Shown piece after piece: positions 37,526 to 49,195 of a stretch of DNA of 64,000 nt; position 1 is the stretch's first letter; each line of letters begins with the position of its first letter. The translations under genes were made by a program, and so were the position numbers. The notes under the pieces were generated by a model. It saw only the letters and a list, made by a program, of their open reading frames with translations, did no database searches and had not been told where the DNA came from. The stretch comes from Pseudomonas putida (lineage in GTDB: Bacteria > Pseudomonadota > Gammaproteobacteria > Pseudomonadales > Pseudomonadaceae): contig NZ_JANHLE010000014.1 in NCBI RefSeq assembly GCF_028682475.1, positions 1-64,000 of the forward strand, read 5' to 3'.

Positions 37526-38458
37526 TCAGGACTTCTTTTCGTCTGCAGCTTTGTCGGTAGGATTGGCGATCAGCGCCTTGAGCTCTTCGCTCATCGGGAA
37601 GTTCAGGTTCAAGCCCTTAGGCGGGACTGGCTGATTGAACCACTTGTCGTAGATCTTGTTGATCTCGCCCGACTTGTAGAGGGCCACGATGGCCTTGTCG
37701 ACGGCTGCCTTGAACGCTGGGTCATCTTTACGGACCATGCAGCCGTAGATTTCATAGGACTGTGGGGTGCCGACGATTGCCCAGCCTTTCGGATCCTTGG
37801 CCTTGGCCATTTCACCGGCGAGCAGCGCGTCGTCCATCATGAAGGCCACGGCGCGACCGGATTCGAGCATCTGGAAGGATTCGCCGTGGTCCTTGGCCGA
37901 GATGACGTTCATCTTCATCTGCTTGTCGGCGTTCATCGACTTGAGGATGCGCTCGGAAGTGGTACCGGCGGTGGTCACCACGTTCTTGCCAGCCAGGTCA
38001 GGGAAGTCCTTGTACTTGGCGTTCTCCGGCTTGCCGTCTGCTGCCTTGGTCAGCAGACGGGTACCCACTTCAAAGATACCGACCGAGAAAGCCACTTGCT
38101 GCTGGCGCTCGACGTTGTTGGTGGTCGAGCCACACTCGACGTCAACGGTGCCGTTCTGTACCAGCGGGATACGGGTCTGGGAGGTGACCAGGTTGTATTT
38201 GACGTTCAGGTTCGGCACGTCCAGGTCCTTTTTCAGGGACTCGACGATGGCCAGCTGGATGTCATGGGAGTAACCGACGGGTTTACCCGAAGCGTCGGCG
38301 ATGTAGGAGAACGGGATGGAAGCGTCGCGGTGCCCCAGGGTAATGGTGCCCGAGTCCTTGATTTTCTTCAGGGTGCCGGTCAACTCTGCGGCGGTGACTG
38401 GCATGCTGATCAAAGCGGCCGTGATGGCTGCGCCCAACAGGTGGGGAACGATACGCAT
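37526..38458 (-). CDS. aatJ: AatJ, periplasmic glutamate/aspartate-binding protein
   Basis: 310-aa GltI-type solute-binding protein with a signal peptide (residues 1-23, ending PVTAA-ELTG) and the family 3 binding fold (ITLGHRDASIPFSYIADASGKPVGYSHDI; DVECGSTTNNVERQQQVAFS). Export to the periplasm delivers ligand to AatQM. The ATG at 38458 with AGGAAA eight bases upstream was chosen; the frame is open further upstream but no signal peptide starts there. It is the first gene of aatJQMP and lies behind a sigma-54 promoter with AauR sites. Confidence 0.94.
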   Translation of the reverse strand: MRIVPHLLGAAITAALISMPVTAAELTGTLKKIKDSGTITLGHRDASIPFSYIADASGKPVGYSHDIQLAIVESLKKDLDVPNLNVKYNLVTSQTRIPLVQNGTVDVECGSTTNNVERQQQVAFSVGIFEVGTRLLTKAADGKPENAKYKDFPDLAGKNVVTTAGTTSERILKSMNADKQMKMNVISAKDHGESFQMLESGRAVAFMMDDALLAGEMAKAKDPKGWAIVGTPQSYEIYGCMVRKDDPAFKAAVDKAIVALYKSGEINKIYDKWFNQPVPPKGLNLNFPMSEELKALIANPTDKAADEKKS

Positions 38459-38559
38459 CAAAATTTCCTCGACGTTGTTTTTTTTATGGAGCCGTTGGCC
38501 GGCTCTTTCGTTCAGCGAACACTGCAATGAAGCGTTGCGCATTCGGGTACTGAGTGTAG

Positions 38560-38576
38560 AGCATGAGTCGTGCCAA
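38560..38576 (-). promoter_or_regulatory. Sigma-54 promoter of aatJQMP
   Basis: On the minus strand the sequence reads TTGGCACGACTCATGCT. This has the -24 element TGGCACG, four spacer bases and the -12 element ATGC (consensus TTGC), at the right spacing. It is about 105 nt before the aatJ start, pointing toward it. It agrees with AauR being an NtrC-type activator encoded in the same locus. Confidence 0.78.
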
Positions 38577-38652
38577 GCCCTGACTTTGATCATAACGCCG
38601 TGAAAAGACTGGGGATTAAAGTTTTTTGACGCTTGCAGTAGCGCTGACTGCG

Positions 38653-38697
38653 TACGGATACCCGAATGAGTGCTGGTTTGGCGTTCGGAAATCCGAG
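38653..38697. promoter_or_regulatory. Two AauR-type inverted repeats upstream of aatJ
   Basis: TACGG-ATAC-CCGAA (38653-38666) and TTCGG-AAAT-CCGAG (38684-38697) each match the reported AauR motif TTCGG-N4-CCGAA with one mismatch. Their centres are 31 bp apart, about 90-120 bp upstream of the -24 element, the usual distance for an enhancer-binding activator. A half-site, TTCGG, also occurs at 38543. The motif is quoted from memory. Confidence 0.65.
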
Positions 38698-38792
38698 TGG
38701 TCGATGGACATAGGTCAGCGCTTGACGTAATTACCGCTTCGCAGCGGGTCTGGCATGGTGTTCTGGGGCTTTCTCGACAATGAGCACGCACC

Positions 38793-41700
38793 ATGACCGC
38801 AAAACTGATACCTGCCGACTCCGTTGATGCACTTATCGCCAGGTGCCTGCCTGGCTGGCTCAGCAGCGCCACGAGCGATCAACTGCATGCCCTGCATCGC
38901 GCCTTGGGCAAGCAGCAGGCAAGCGAGCAGCAAGTGCAGGAACTGTTGAGCACTATTCCTGCGCTGGACGACTTCGCCGCCCCCCTGCTGAGAGCGGCCT
39001 TGCACCGCAGCCATCGGCTGACCACCAATGTGCGTACAAGTCGGGTACGTGTCGTAGAAAAGGTGTTCCCGCCACCGGTGATCGCCTCTGCGCCTGTAAC
39101 CCCCTACACCCGTACATCGTCGCAACGCCTGCTGGCAGCGGCATTGCACAACTTTACCGATGAAGAGACCCGGCCGCGTGCGTTCACTCAGGTGACACTG
39201 CTTGATGCTTCACGCAAGCCTTTGTCTATTGCTTTTGAGGACTTTGCCCGACTCTGCCGTCAATTGGATCTGGGGGGTAAGTACCAGGCTGTCCTGCGTG
39301 AGCGGCTGTTGCCGGCAGATGTGCCCGATAGTACGCCGGGGCAGGCACGCCAGCGCATTGAGGCCATGCTCGAAGAAGTCCAGCGTTCGCAGCTGGAGGT
39401 CGCGGTTCGGTTGGCGGCGCTCAAGGGTGAAATCGACTCCCGTAGCTACCTGCTGATGCTGCCGGTCATCGCTGGCAAACCGGTTGTGCCTGCCACGGCG
39501 GCCGTGTTGAAGTGCCGTCAGCTGTTTCTGTTGGGCGCCCGCATCAATGGTGTCGTCGTGGTGGAGATATACCCGCCGGGCGATTCTGCGTCGGTACAAG
39601 GCATCATCGCGTGGGTGCCTGATGACCCGCAGCAACCGCTGCAGGCGTATACCTCATGGGCGGCCCTCTACCAGGCGTTAGGCGGGCGCCTTCGCGACCC
39701 GGGCTATGCGGCCTTTTTTGCCCGATTCATCAGTGAGCGGGACCGCGTTTCCTTTTTCAGTACGTTGAACGGGCTGCTTGCTTCTAACGACGTCCATTCA
39801 TCTCTGGAGCTCGATGGGCGTAATTTCGCCATCGATCAACCGTTGTTTGCCTATTTACGTCGATTACGCATCGAAAAGATGCTCGACGATGCCAGGGTAA
39901 TGGCGGTTCCCACCGGAGATGAAGATGCCGAGTCGCGGCGTCAACGACTGCAAGGGTACGAGAACCTGGGGCTGACCTTGCTGAACCTGGCAGGGTTGCT
40001 GGTGCCCGGGCTTGGCCAGGTCATGCTCGGTGTTGCAGTCTTGCAGGTCGCCAATGAAGTGTACGAGGGCTATCAGGATTGGCAGTTGGGTGATCGCAAG
40101 GCCGCATTGGCGCACCTGTTTGGCGTTGCCGAAAATGTGCTTCTAGGCGCTGCTACAGGGGCGGGTGCTTCTGCTGCGGGCAGGTTGCTTGAGCGGTTGC
40201 CCTTCGTCGATGGACTTTCGCCGATCTACACCGATGGCGGTCAGATGAAGCTCTGCACTGAACAGATCACGACCTACCGCGTCAAGGATGCCGGGTTGAC
40301 AGTCGGACAACAGACTCAGCGCGAAGGTCGGCAACATTTACGTCTGCATGAAGGGACTTACCAGGTGCAAGGCAGTGAGCTCAACGGCACTTTGCGTATT
40401 CGCCATCCGCGCCGAAGCGATGTCGGGCCGCTGCTTGAACATAACGGCGCTGGCGGCTGGCGCCATGTACTGGAACAGCCGCAGGAGTGGACAGGCGCTA
40501 TGCAGTTGCTGCGAAGGCTGGGCGCCAATCTGGCCGATATCACAGAAGGGGAGGCGCAGAGCGTTCTGCATAGCACCGGCTTCGACGAACCCCGGCTGCG
40601 CCGTCTGCATCTGGAAAACGCGCGGGCGCCTGCACGGTTGCAGGATGCTGTGGAGTGTTACCGGTTGCATCAGCAGTTCCCTGAGCTACGAGGGGAAGCG
40701 TTTGACGAGCTGGTAGCATCCCGTCAGGCAATGGAGCAGTCCACGGTTGCCGTGCTACGGCGAGATTTTCCGGGCCTGTCGATACGCGGTGCCGAGGAAG
40801 TCGTCGAGCAGATTGACAGTCATCAGCTTGAACAGATGCTCGAAACCGGTCGGGTTCCGTTGATGCTGGCTGAAAGGGCTCGTTGGTACATTCGCGACGC
40901 GCGCCTGGATCGCGCGTGTGCAGGTTTGCATCAACGCCAGGCGGTCAATACCGACACTGAAAAGTTGGCATTGGGCCTAATCGAACACCTGGCACCCTGG
41001 CCCGAGTCGATCAAGGTCGAGCTGCGAGCTGACAGTGTTGCTGGCGCGTTGCAGGCGCAGGCGGGTACGCAAGAGGCCGAACACGTCATGTGCGTTGTCA
41101 GGGGGCAGCAGGGCTACGCCACCTATGATGCCTCCGGGCGGCTGCTCCCCATGGCTGCACACACCGACAGCCTGGCAGGCGCCTTGTTGTTGTGCCTGGA
41201 CGCAGGGCAGAAGTTGCTACTCGGCGATCCGCTGCTCAGCGAGCAAGGGTTGAGTAGAGTATTAGCGAAGCAGGCCGGTAGTCACCGTGAAGTGGCGTCG
41301 CGATTAATCGGTCAGGCGCCGGTTGGTGGTGGTGTGCGCCCTCCGGTGCGCTTTGGCGACGGACGACTTGGCTATCCGCTCAGTGGTCGCGGGGCAAGTA
41401 GCCGTGTGGCGATCAGGCGCGCTATCCGGCAGGTGTTCCCAACGCTGGACGACACTCAGCTGAACCGCTATCTGGTGGAGCTTGACGAGCGCGGGGTCGC
41501 CCTGTGGGAGCATGTCCATCAACTGCATGGCCAGTTGGCGCGCCTGCGTATAGTGCTGCGCCGATGGCGGGAGGAGCGCAACGGTGTCCTCGATCTGCTC
41601 AGGCGCCAGCGAGTAACTGACAGATTGCGTCGATGCTGGCGGCGCAAAACCGAGATGCTGGAGGATGGCAGTTACTCGTTGGAAATCGAAGGGGAGCGGG

Positions 41701-43175
41701 TCGGCAGTCTGCCCAGGCTTCCGGATGACGTGGATTTCGGCCATGTGACCCAACTCAAGCTGCGCAATATGAACCTTTCGCAGCTTGATGCTGATTTTCT
41801 GCCGCGCTTTCCCAGGCTGCTCTCGCTTGATCTGCGGGACAACCAGCTTTCGACCCTGCCTCAGGGCATTGAGCAGTTGAGCGCATTAAGGCGATTGCGT
41901 TTGAACAATAACCAGATCGTCATGACCTCGGCCGCCAACCTGCGTCTGAGGGCTCTGACCAACCTGGAACAGCTCGACCTTGGGCAGAATCCACTGGGTA
42001 CGGCACCTGATGTGAATGGACTGGTGCACTTGCGCGAGCTGGGATTGCGCGCTACCGGCCTGACGCAGTTTCCGGCAAGGGTTCAGCAACTGCCTTGGCG
42101 GGGCCTTACCGACATGCGGGAAAATCAACTGCGACAGCTAAACCAGGAGCTTCATGGACTGCGGCTACGGGCCGAACGTGTGGCCCTGCATGACAATCCA
42201 CTGGACGAGGCCAGTGAGCAGTTTCTCAGCGACGTGTCGACGTCATCCAGCGTGTCCGGTTCGGGGGGCAACCATAGCTTGCCCTACCGCCATCAACTGG
42301 TTCAGGAGGCCGAGCGTGAGCGCTGGCTGGTCGGCGCGTACGGCGCGCTGAGAACCCAGAGAGAGGCCCGCTGGCGCGCTCTTAACAAAGTCACGAGATC
42401 GACGGATTTTTTTCGTTTTCTTCGCGATTTTGCTCAATCTCCGGATTTCCAACGGCACCCGATCTACCACAGGATGCGTATGTGGCAGGTCATCGATGCC
42501 TGCTACGAGAACAGTGAGGTACGCGAGCAACTGTTCCTTCTGGCGGGTGGCAGGGGCGCTTGCGAGGACCGGTTGCTACTGATCGTCAGTCAGATGCAGG
42601 TCCGGGTGATCATTCATCAACAGACGGCAGGGCTGTCTCTGGCGCAAAGCGAAGTGCCGTTGATGCAGTTGGGCCGTTCGTTGTTTCGTCTTGATCAGGT
42701 CGATCTGATTGCCGCCCAGCGGCTTCGGGAGATGCGCGCCAGTGGCAGGCACGCAATTGACGACGTTGAGGTCTATCTCACCTACCGCCTTAGGCTGGCG
42801 CATACTCTTGGATTGCCAGGGCAGCCGAGCAGCATGCATTACGAAGCCTACAGTGGCGTAACCGCGCAAGACCTGAATATTGCCCGGGTTGCTGTATTGC
42901 AGGCCGAATCCAACGAAAGCCTTGCAGCGGCGTTGGCCGTTCGCGACTTCTGGCAGAAGCACCTGCGCACCAGTTACCCCAACCGTTTTACGGCGCTGTT
43001 CGACTCGTACCAAGCACCGTTGGCGGATTATCTAGAGCAATGCGAGGCGGGGGATATCAACGAGGAGACCTATCTGCAGCATTGCAAAATCTTGTTGAGT
43101 CAAGCCAACGCTGCTGAGCGCGATCTTTACCTGGAGTTGACCCATCAGGCTTATGCGCGTTGGCCAATCCAGTAG
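38793..43175 (+). CDS. LRR protein with NEL-type E3 ubiquitin-ligase domain, effector-like
   Basis: 1460-aa protein. The N-terminal half resembles the dermonecrotic-toxin-like domain found in many pseudomonad LRR proteins (FARLCRQLDLGGKYQAVLRERL, RDRVSFFSTLNGLLASNDV). A hydrophobic, glycine-rich helical stretch lies at about 390-470 (LTLLNLAGLLVPGLGQVMLG). Leucine-rich repeats cover about 985-1130 (LLSLDLRDNQLSTLPQG, LRRLRLNNNQI, LEQLDLGQNPL). The C-terminus carries the NEL catalytic motif GACED with Cys1257, as in IpaH/SspH ubiquitin ligases. Such enzymes act inside eukaryotic cells, so this may be a secreted effector; no secretion signal or chaperone gene is adjacent. A homologue occupies this slot in KT2440 from memory. 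Confidence 0.82.
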   Translation: MTAKLIPADSVDALIARCLPGWLSSATSDQLHALHRALGKQQASEQQVQELLSTIPALDDFAAPLLRAALHRSHRLTTNVRTSRVRVVEKVFPPPVIASAPVTPYTRTSSQRLLAAALHNFTDEETRPRAFTQVTLLDASRKPLSIAFEDFARLCRQLDLGGKYQAVLRERLLPADVPDSTPGQARQRIEAMLEEVQRSQLEVAVRLAALKGEIDSRSYLLMLPVIAGKPVVPATAAVLKCRQLFLLGARINGVVVVEIYPPGDSASVQGIIAWVPDDPQQPLQAYTSWAALYQALGGRLRDPGYAAFFARFISERDRVSFFSTLNGLLASNDVHSSLELDGRNFAIDQPLFAYLRRLRIEKMLDDARVMAVPTGDEDAESRRQRLQGYENLGLTLLNLAGLLVPGLGQVMLGVAVLQVANEVYEGYQDWQLGDRKAALAHLFGVAENVLLGAATGAGASAAGRLLERLPFVDGLSPIYTDGGQMKLCTEQITTYRVKDAGLTVGQQTQREGRQHLRLHEGTYQVQGSELNGTLRIRHPRRSDVGPLLEHNGAGGWRHVLEQPQEWTGAMQLLRRLGANLADITEGEAQSVLHSTGFDEPRLRRLHLENARAPARLQDAVECYRLHQQFPELRGEAFDELVASRQAMEQSTVAVLRRDFPGLSIRGAEEVVEQIDSHQLEQMLETGRVPLMLAERARWYIRDARLDRACAGLHQRQAVNTDTEKLALGLIEHLAPWPESIKVELRADSVAGALQAQAGTQEAEHVMCVVRGQQGYATYDASGRLLPMAAHTDSLAGALLLCLDAGQKLLLGDPLLSEQGLSRVLAKQAGSHREVASRLIGQAPVGGGVRPPVRFGDGRLGYPLSGRGASSRVAIRRAIRQVFPTLDDTQLNRYLVELDERGVALWEHVHQLHGQLARLRIVLRRWREERNGVLDLLRRQRVTDRLRRCWRRKTEMLEDGSYSLEIEGERVGSLPRLPDDVDFGHVTQLKLRNMNLSQLDADFLPRFPRLLSLDLRDNQLSTLPQGIEQLSALRRLRLNNNQIVMTSAANLRLRALTNLEQLDLGQNPLGTAPDVNGLVHLRELGLRATGLTQFPARVQQLPWRGLTDMRENQLRQLNQELHGLRLRAERVALHDNPLDEASEQFLSDVSTSSSVSGSGGNHSLPYRHQLVQEAERERWLVGAYGALRTQREARWRALNKVTRSTDFFRFLRDFAQSPDFQRHPIYHRMRMWQVIDACYENSEVREQLFLLAGGRGACEDRLLLIVSQMQVRVIIHQQTAGLSLAQSEVPLMQLGRSLFRLDQVDLIAAQRLREMRASGRHAIDDVEVYLTYRLRLAHTLGLPGQPSSMHYEAYSGVTAQDLNIARVAVLQAESNESLAAALAVRDFWQKHLRTSYPNRFTALFDSYQAPLADYLEQCEAGDINEETYLQHCKILLSQANAAERDLYLELTHQAYARWPIQ

Positions 43176-43259
43176 CGCCGCCGCAGCGAGCCAGTGACAG
43201 ACGAGGGCGTGGTGAAAGCGGCGCCTTCATCTGCCATGGCCGCCCCGTGTATAAGGGCT

Positions 43260-44798
43260 TCAGGCCGCCTGGACGCGTAGCCGGTTCAGCTCGACTTTTT
43301 GCAGATATTCCTTAAGTGCAGAGTGTTCTGCTGCCGAGGTAAACAGCCCGAGCTTGGTGCGGCGCCAGAGGATGTCATCGGCGCTGACTGCCCACTCTTC
43401 GCTGCACAGGTAATCCACTTCGCGGGTGAACAGGCCGCCACCAATGGCATCGCCCAGGTCCGCGGGGCCTTGTACACCTTCGAGCAGGCGCCAGACGCGG
43501 CTGCCATAAGTGAGGGCCCAGCGCTTGGCGATTGCTGCCGGCAGCCAGCCGCAACGGGCCAGGATGGCGTCGGCCAGGGCTTGCGGGGTGGTCATGTCTT
43601 CGCCGCCCGGCAGTGTTGCGCTGGCCGTCCAGCTACCGCGCATCTGGGTGAAGAACGGGGCGAGCTGGGTCATGGCCGACTCGGCCAGTTTGCGGTAGGT
43701 GGTCAGCTTGCCGCCGAATACCGACAACAGCGGTGCTTCGTCGGTGCCAGCAGAGAGCGCCAGGGTGTAGTCGCGGGTCACCGCCGATGGGTTATCGGAT
43801 TCGTCATTGCACAGCGGGCGCACACCGGCGTAGGTGTGAAGGATGTCGGCGCGGCTGAGCTGATGGTTGAAGTGCTCGTTGACCACTTTGAGCAGGTAGT
43901 CGGTTTCGCCTTCAGTGATCGTGACCTTGGCCGGGTCGCCGGTGTATTCGCGGTCGGTGGTGCCGATCAGGGTGAAGCGCTCCAGGTACGGAATGGCGAA
44001 CACGATCCGCTGGTCTTCGTTCTGCAGGATGTAGGCATGCTCGCCGTCGTACAGTTTCGGCACGATCAGGTGGCTGCCCTGAATCAGGCGAATGCCGTAA
44101 GGGGCGTCGAGCTTGAGGTCATCCTGGATGAATCTGGCCACCCAGGGGCCGGCCGCATTGACCAGGGCGCGGGCCTTGATCGACTGTTGGCTACCGTCAG
44201 CGTGTTCCAGCTGTACGTTCCATACGCCATCGACACGTTGTGCGCTGACACAACGTGTACGCGTGCGGATGTCTGCCCCGTGCTCGCGCGCAGCCATGGC
44301 GTTGAGGACCACCAGGCGGGCGTCGTCCACGGCGCAATCGGCATATTCGAAACCGCGGGTGATCGCTGCTTTGAGCGGGTTGCCCGGACCGAAACGCAGG
44401 CTGCGCGAGGCGCCGAGCTGCTTGCGTTTGCCCAGGTGATCGTAAAGGAACAGGCCGGCACGGATCATCCAGGCCGGGCGCAGGTGCGGGCGGTGCGGGA
44501 GGACGAAACGCATTGGTTTGACGATGTGCGGAGCCTTCGCCAGGAGAACTTCACGCTCGGCCAGGGCTTCGCGCACCAGACGGAATTCGTAGTGCTCCAG
44601 ATAACGCAGGCCGCCGTGGATCAGTTTGCTGCTGGCCGAGGAGGTGTGGCTGGCGAGGTCGTCTTTTTCGCAGAGGAACACCGACAGACCGCGTCCTGCC
44701 GCATCGGCGGCTATTCCCACACCGTTGATGCCGCCGCCGATTACGGCGAGGTCATAGATATCGGCCAGGGCGGGCGATGACAAGCTGGATTGCGGCAC
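43260..44798 (-). CDS. glpD: GlpD, aerobic glycerol-3-phosphate dehydrogenase
   Basis: 512-aa membrane-associated flavoenzyme that oxidises sn-glycerol-3-phosphate to dihydroxyacetone phosphate and passes electrons to quinone. An FAD-binding GxGxxG (DLAVIGGGINGVGIAADAAG) opens the protein and the DAO C-terminal domain closes it. The GTG at 44798, preceded by GAGGA at eight bases, gives the family's 512-aa length; an ATG at 44840 lies inside an operator-like sequence and lacks a ribosome site. Two GlpR operators lie upstream. It is the last of the leftward glpF-K-R-D set, with its own promoter. Confidence 0.92.
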   Translation of the reverse strand: MPQSSLSSPALADIYDLAVIGGGINGVGIAADAAGRGLSVFLCEKDDLASHTSSASSKLIHGGLRYLEHYEFRLVREALAEREVLLAKAPHIVKPMRFVLPHRPHLRPAWMIRAGLFLYDHLGKRKQLGASRSLRFGPGNPLKAAITRGFEYADCAVDDARLVVLNAMAAREHGADIRTRTRCVSAQRVDGVWNVQLEHADGSQQSIKARALVNAAGPWVARFIQDDLKLDAPYGIRLIQGSHLIVPKLYDGEHAYILQNEDQRIVFAIPYLERFTLIGTTDREYTGDPAKVTITEGETDYLLKVVNEHFNHQLSRADILHTYAGVRPLCNDESDNPSAVTRDYTLALSAGTDEAPLLSVFGGKLTTYRKLAESAMTQLAPFFTQMRGSWTASATLPGGEDMTTPQALADAILARCGWLPAAIAKRWALTYGSRVWRLLEGVQGPADLGDAIGGGLFTREVDYLCSEEWAVSADDILWRRTKLGLFTSAAEHSALKEYLQKVELNRLRVQAA

Positions 44799-44841
44799 GG
44801 GCGGCTTCCTCAAAGACTTTCTAACATCGATTTTGAACATT

Positions 44842-44861
44842 TATGTTCACTTTCGAAAATA
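44842..44861. promoter_or_regulatory. GlpR operator 1 upstream of glpD
   Basis: TATGTTCACTTTCGAAAATA matches the E. coli GlpR consensus (WATGTTCGWTAWCGAACATW) at 16 of 20 positions by hand count. It starts 44 nt before the chosen glpD start, where repression would be direct. Confidence 0.68.
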
Positions 44862-44925
44862 CTAGCGCAACAGAATGCTGCCTGCCAGCCGCTTTCAATA
44901 GAAAATACTGATCGGATGATAATTA

Positions 44926-44945
44926 AATGAAAAATAACGAACATT
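44926..44945. promoter_or_regulatory. GlpR operator 2 upstream of glpD
   Basis: AATGAAAAATAACGAACATT matches the GlpR consensus at 16 of 20 positions, with a perfect right half ATAACGAACATT. It lies 84 bp beyond operator 1 (start to start), close to the glpR stop, in an AT-rich region. The 84-bp spacing (eight helical turns) would allow looping. Confidence 0.65.
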
Positions 44946-44981
44946 TTCGCTGCCACCGTTGCGGTGGCAGCTGTTGCCGCC

Positions 44982-45737
44982 TCAGACCACTTCCAGGCGA
45001 ATCTTGTACTGGTTGAGCAATTGGGTGAGTGCAGGCACCGGTGCCTGGTCGGTGACCAGGCAATCGATCAGGCTGATGGAACCCAGACGCACCATGGCGT
45101 TGCGTCCGAACTTGCTGGAGTCGGCGGCGAGGATCACCTGGCGGGCATTGGCGATGATCGCCTGGGACACCCGCACTTCCTGATAGTCGAAATCCAGCAG
45201 ACTGCCGTCTTCGTCGATGCCGCTGATGCCGACCAGGGCGAAATCGACCTTGAACTGGTTGATGAAATCGACACTGGCCTGGCCCACCACGCCGCCGTCA
45301 CGGCGTACGTTGCCACCGGCCAGCAGCACTTCGAAGTCATCCTTGGCGCTGAGGATCGAAGCCACATGCAGGTTGTTGGTGATGATCTTCAGGTGGTTGT
45401 GATTGAGCAGGGCGCGGGCGATGGATTCGGTGGTGGTACCGATGTTGATGAACAGCGAGGCGTGGTCGGGAATCTGTGCGGCGATGGCCTCGGCGATTCG
45501 CTGCTTTTCATCGCGCATCTGATCGGCGCGCATGGCGTAGGCGGTGTTCTCGATACTGGAGTCATAGGCGGCACCGCCGTGGTAGCGGCGCAGCAGATTG
45601 ACTTCGGCAAGCTGATTGATATCGCGGCGGATGGTTTGCGGGGTGACGACGAACAGCTGCGCCATTTCTTCGATACTGACATAGCCGCGTTCGCGGACCA
45701 GTTCGAGGATTTGTTGTTGGCGAGGGGGCAGATTCAT
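44982..45737 (-). CDS. glpR: GlpR, DeoR-family repressor of the glycerol regulon
   Basis: 251-aa regulator with a DeoR helix-turn-helix ([34 protein letters not shown]) and a sugar-phosphate-sensing domain ([32 protein letters not shown]). The inducer in known GlpR proteins is glycerol-3-phosphate. The start MNLPPRQQQ at 45737 has AAGGA seven bases upstream. It lies between glpK and glpD, and operators matching its consensus precede glpD and glpF. Confidence 0.93.
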   Translation of the reverse strand: MNLPPRQQQILELVRERGYVSIEEMAQLFVVTPQTIRRDINQLAEVNLLRRYHGGAAYDSSIENTAYAMRADQMRDEKQRIAEAIAAQIPDHASLFINIGTTTESIARALLNHNHLKIITNNLHVASILSAKDDFEVLLAGGNVRRDGGVVGQASVDFINQFKVDFALVGISGIDEDGSLLDFDYQEVRVSQAIIANARQVILAADSSKFGRNAMVRLGSISLIDCLVTDQAPVPALTQLLNQYKIRLEVV

Positions 45738-45814
45738 GGGCGGTCCTTTTGGGCTGCCGGGCAAATTGCGCCATGATGCCGGAGGAATTGGCTGGCGGCC
45801 AGTCAACCAAAGCG

Positions 45815-45881
45815 ATCGCGGGGCAAGCCCGCTCCCACCGGGTGTTGATGATCCCCTGTGGGAGCGGGCTTGCCCCGCGAT
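45815..45881. repeat. REP inverted pair 4
   Basis: Arms at 45815-45838 and 45858-45881 have the same 24-nt sequence as pairs 1 and 3, with a 19-nt spacer. The pair separates glpK from glpR, two genes read in the same direction, so the hairpin may stabilise or end the glpFK transcript. Confidence 0.95.
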
Positions 45882-45884
45882 GTT

Positions 45885-48303
<2,419 letters not shown>

Positions 48304-48418
48304 TCGTTACCTCGGTTTTTGTTGTTGTGAGGCGCAGTGAGCGCTCGACAAAAGCCCGACAGAAATCCCCATTTCGGTCAGGCAGGCGGCAAAAAAACGC
48401 ACCTGTTCGGTGCATTGC

Positions 48419-48475
48419 TATATTCAGAATCGAAAAAATATAGACAAGAAACGCTTATGTCAAAGGTCGAAAGTG
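48419..48475. promoter_or_regulatory. Probable GlpR sites upstream of glpF
   Basis: TATATTCAGAATCGAAAAAA (48419-48438) matches the GlpR consensus at 14 of 20, and TATGTCAAAGGTCGAAAGTG (48456-48475) at 12 of 20, both with intact CGAA. They are 115-170 nt upstream of glpF in an AT-rich stretch. The second is weak on its own; spacing of 37 bp between equivalent positions and context support the pair. Confidence 0.5.
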
Positions 48476-48631
48476 AACTGGTGTTCACAAACTGACTATT
48501 GGCAACGTGCTGATGCTGAATCGTTCCGGCGCCTGATTGGCTGGTTGAGGGTGAGGGTTAGTGGTTCGAGGAGGTCGTTTTGTCCTAAAGTAACCGGCGA
48601 AATGCTATTCACTTTCTGTTTGGAGTCCCGC

Positions 48632-49102
48632 ATGACCCCCGCCCTGGATCTGCTGAAAAAGCTTCGCGCCGAACATCACATTCATAGTTATGAACATGAT
48701 CCCAAAGCGGCGTCCTACGGGCTTGAAGCTGCGGAGAAGCTTAATCTTGAGCCGGTGCGGGTATTCAAGACCTTGCTCGCCAGCAGTGAAAAGGGTGAGT
48801 TGCTGGTGGCGGTGGTCCCGGTGATCGGTAGTCTCGATCTGAAGGGCCTTGCCCACGCGGCCGGGGTGAAGAAGTGCGAAATGGCCGATCCGGCAGCCGC
48901 CCAGCGTTCCACCGGCTACCTGTTGGGCGGGATCAGTCCGCTGGGCCAGAAGAAGCGCTTGCGCACTTTTATTGATCAGTCAGCACAATCTTTTGAAACG
49001 ATTTTCGTCAGTGCCGGACGGCGTGGGTTGGAAGTCGAGCTGGCGGCGGCAGTGCTGGCTGAGCACACGCAGGCCACATTCGCCGCCATCGCCCGCGACT
49101 GA
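48632..49102 (+). CDS. ybaK: YbaK/EbsC family Cys-tRNA(Pro) deacylase
   Basis: 156-aa trans-editing factor. The YbaK fold and its catalytic lysine (EPVRVFKTLLASSEKG), VAVVPVIGSLDLKGLAHAAGVKKCEMAD and GYLLGGISPLGQKKRLRTFID are present. YbaK removes cysteine mistakenly attached to tRNA-Pro, working with prolyl-tRNA synthetase. The ATG at 48632 has GGAG six bases upstream. It is divergent from glpF. Confidence 0.93.
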   Translation: MTPALDLLKKLRAEHHIHSYEHDPKAASYGLEAAEKLNLEPVRVFKTLLASSEKGELLVAVVPVIGSLDLKGLAHAAGVKKCEMADPAAAQRSTGYLLGGISPLGQKKRLRTFIDQSAQSFETIFVSAGRRGLEVELAAAVLAEHTQATFAAIARD

Positions 49103-49195
49103 CAACTGTATGCTGAAAATCCGCCGACTCTGTCTCTGTTAGCCACTGTCTGGTTACGGGCATGCTCACTGCCCCAGAACAGAGAGAGTCGCCGC

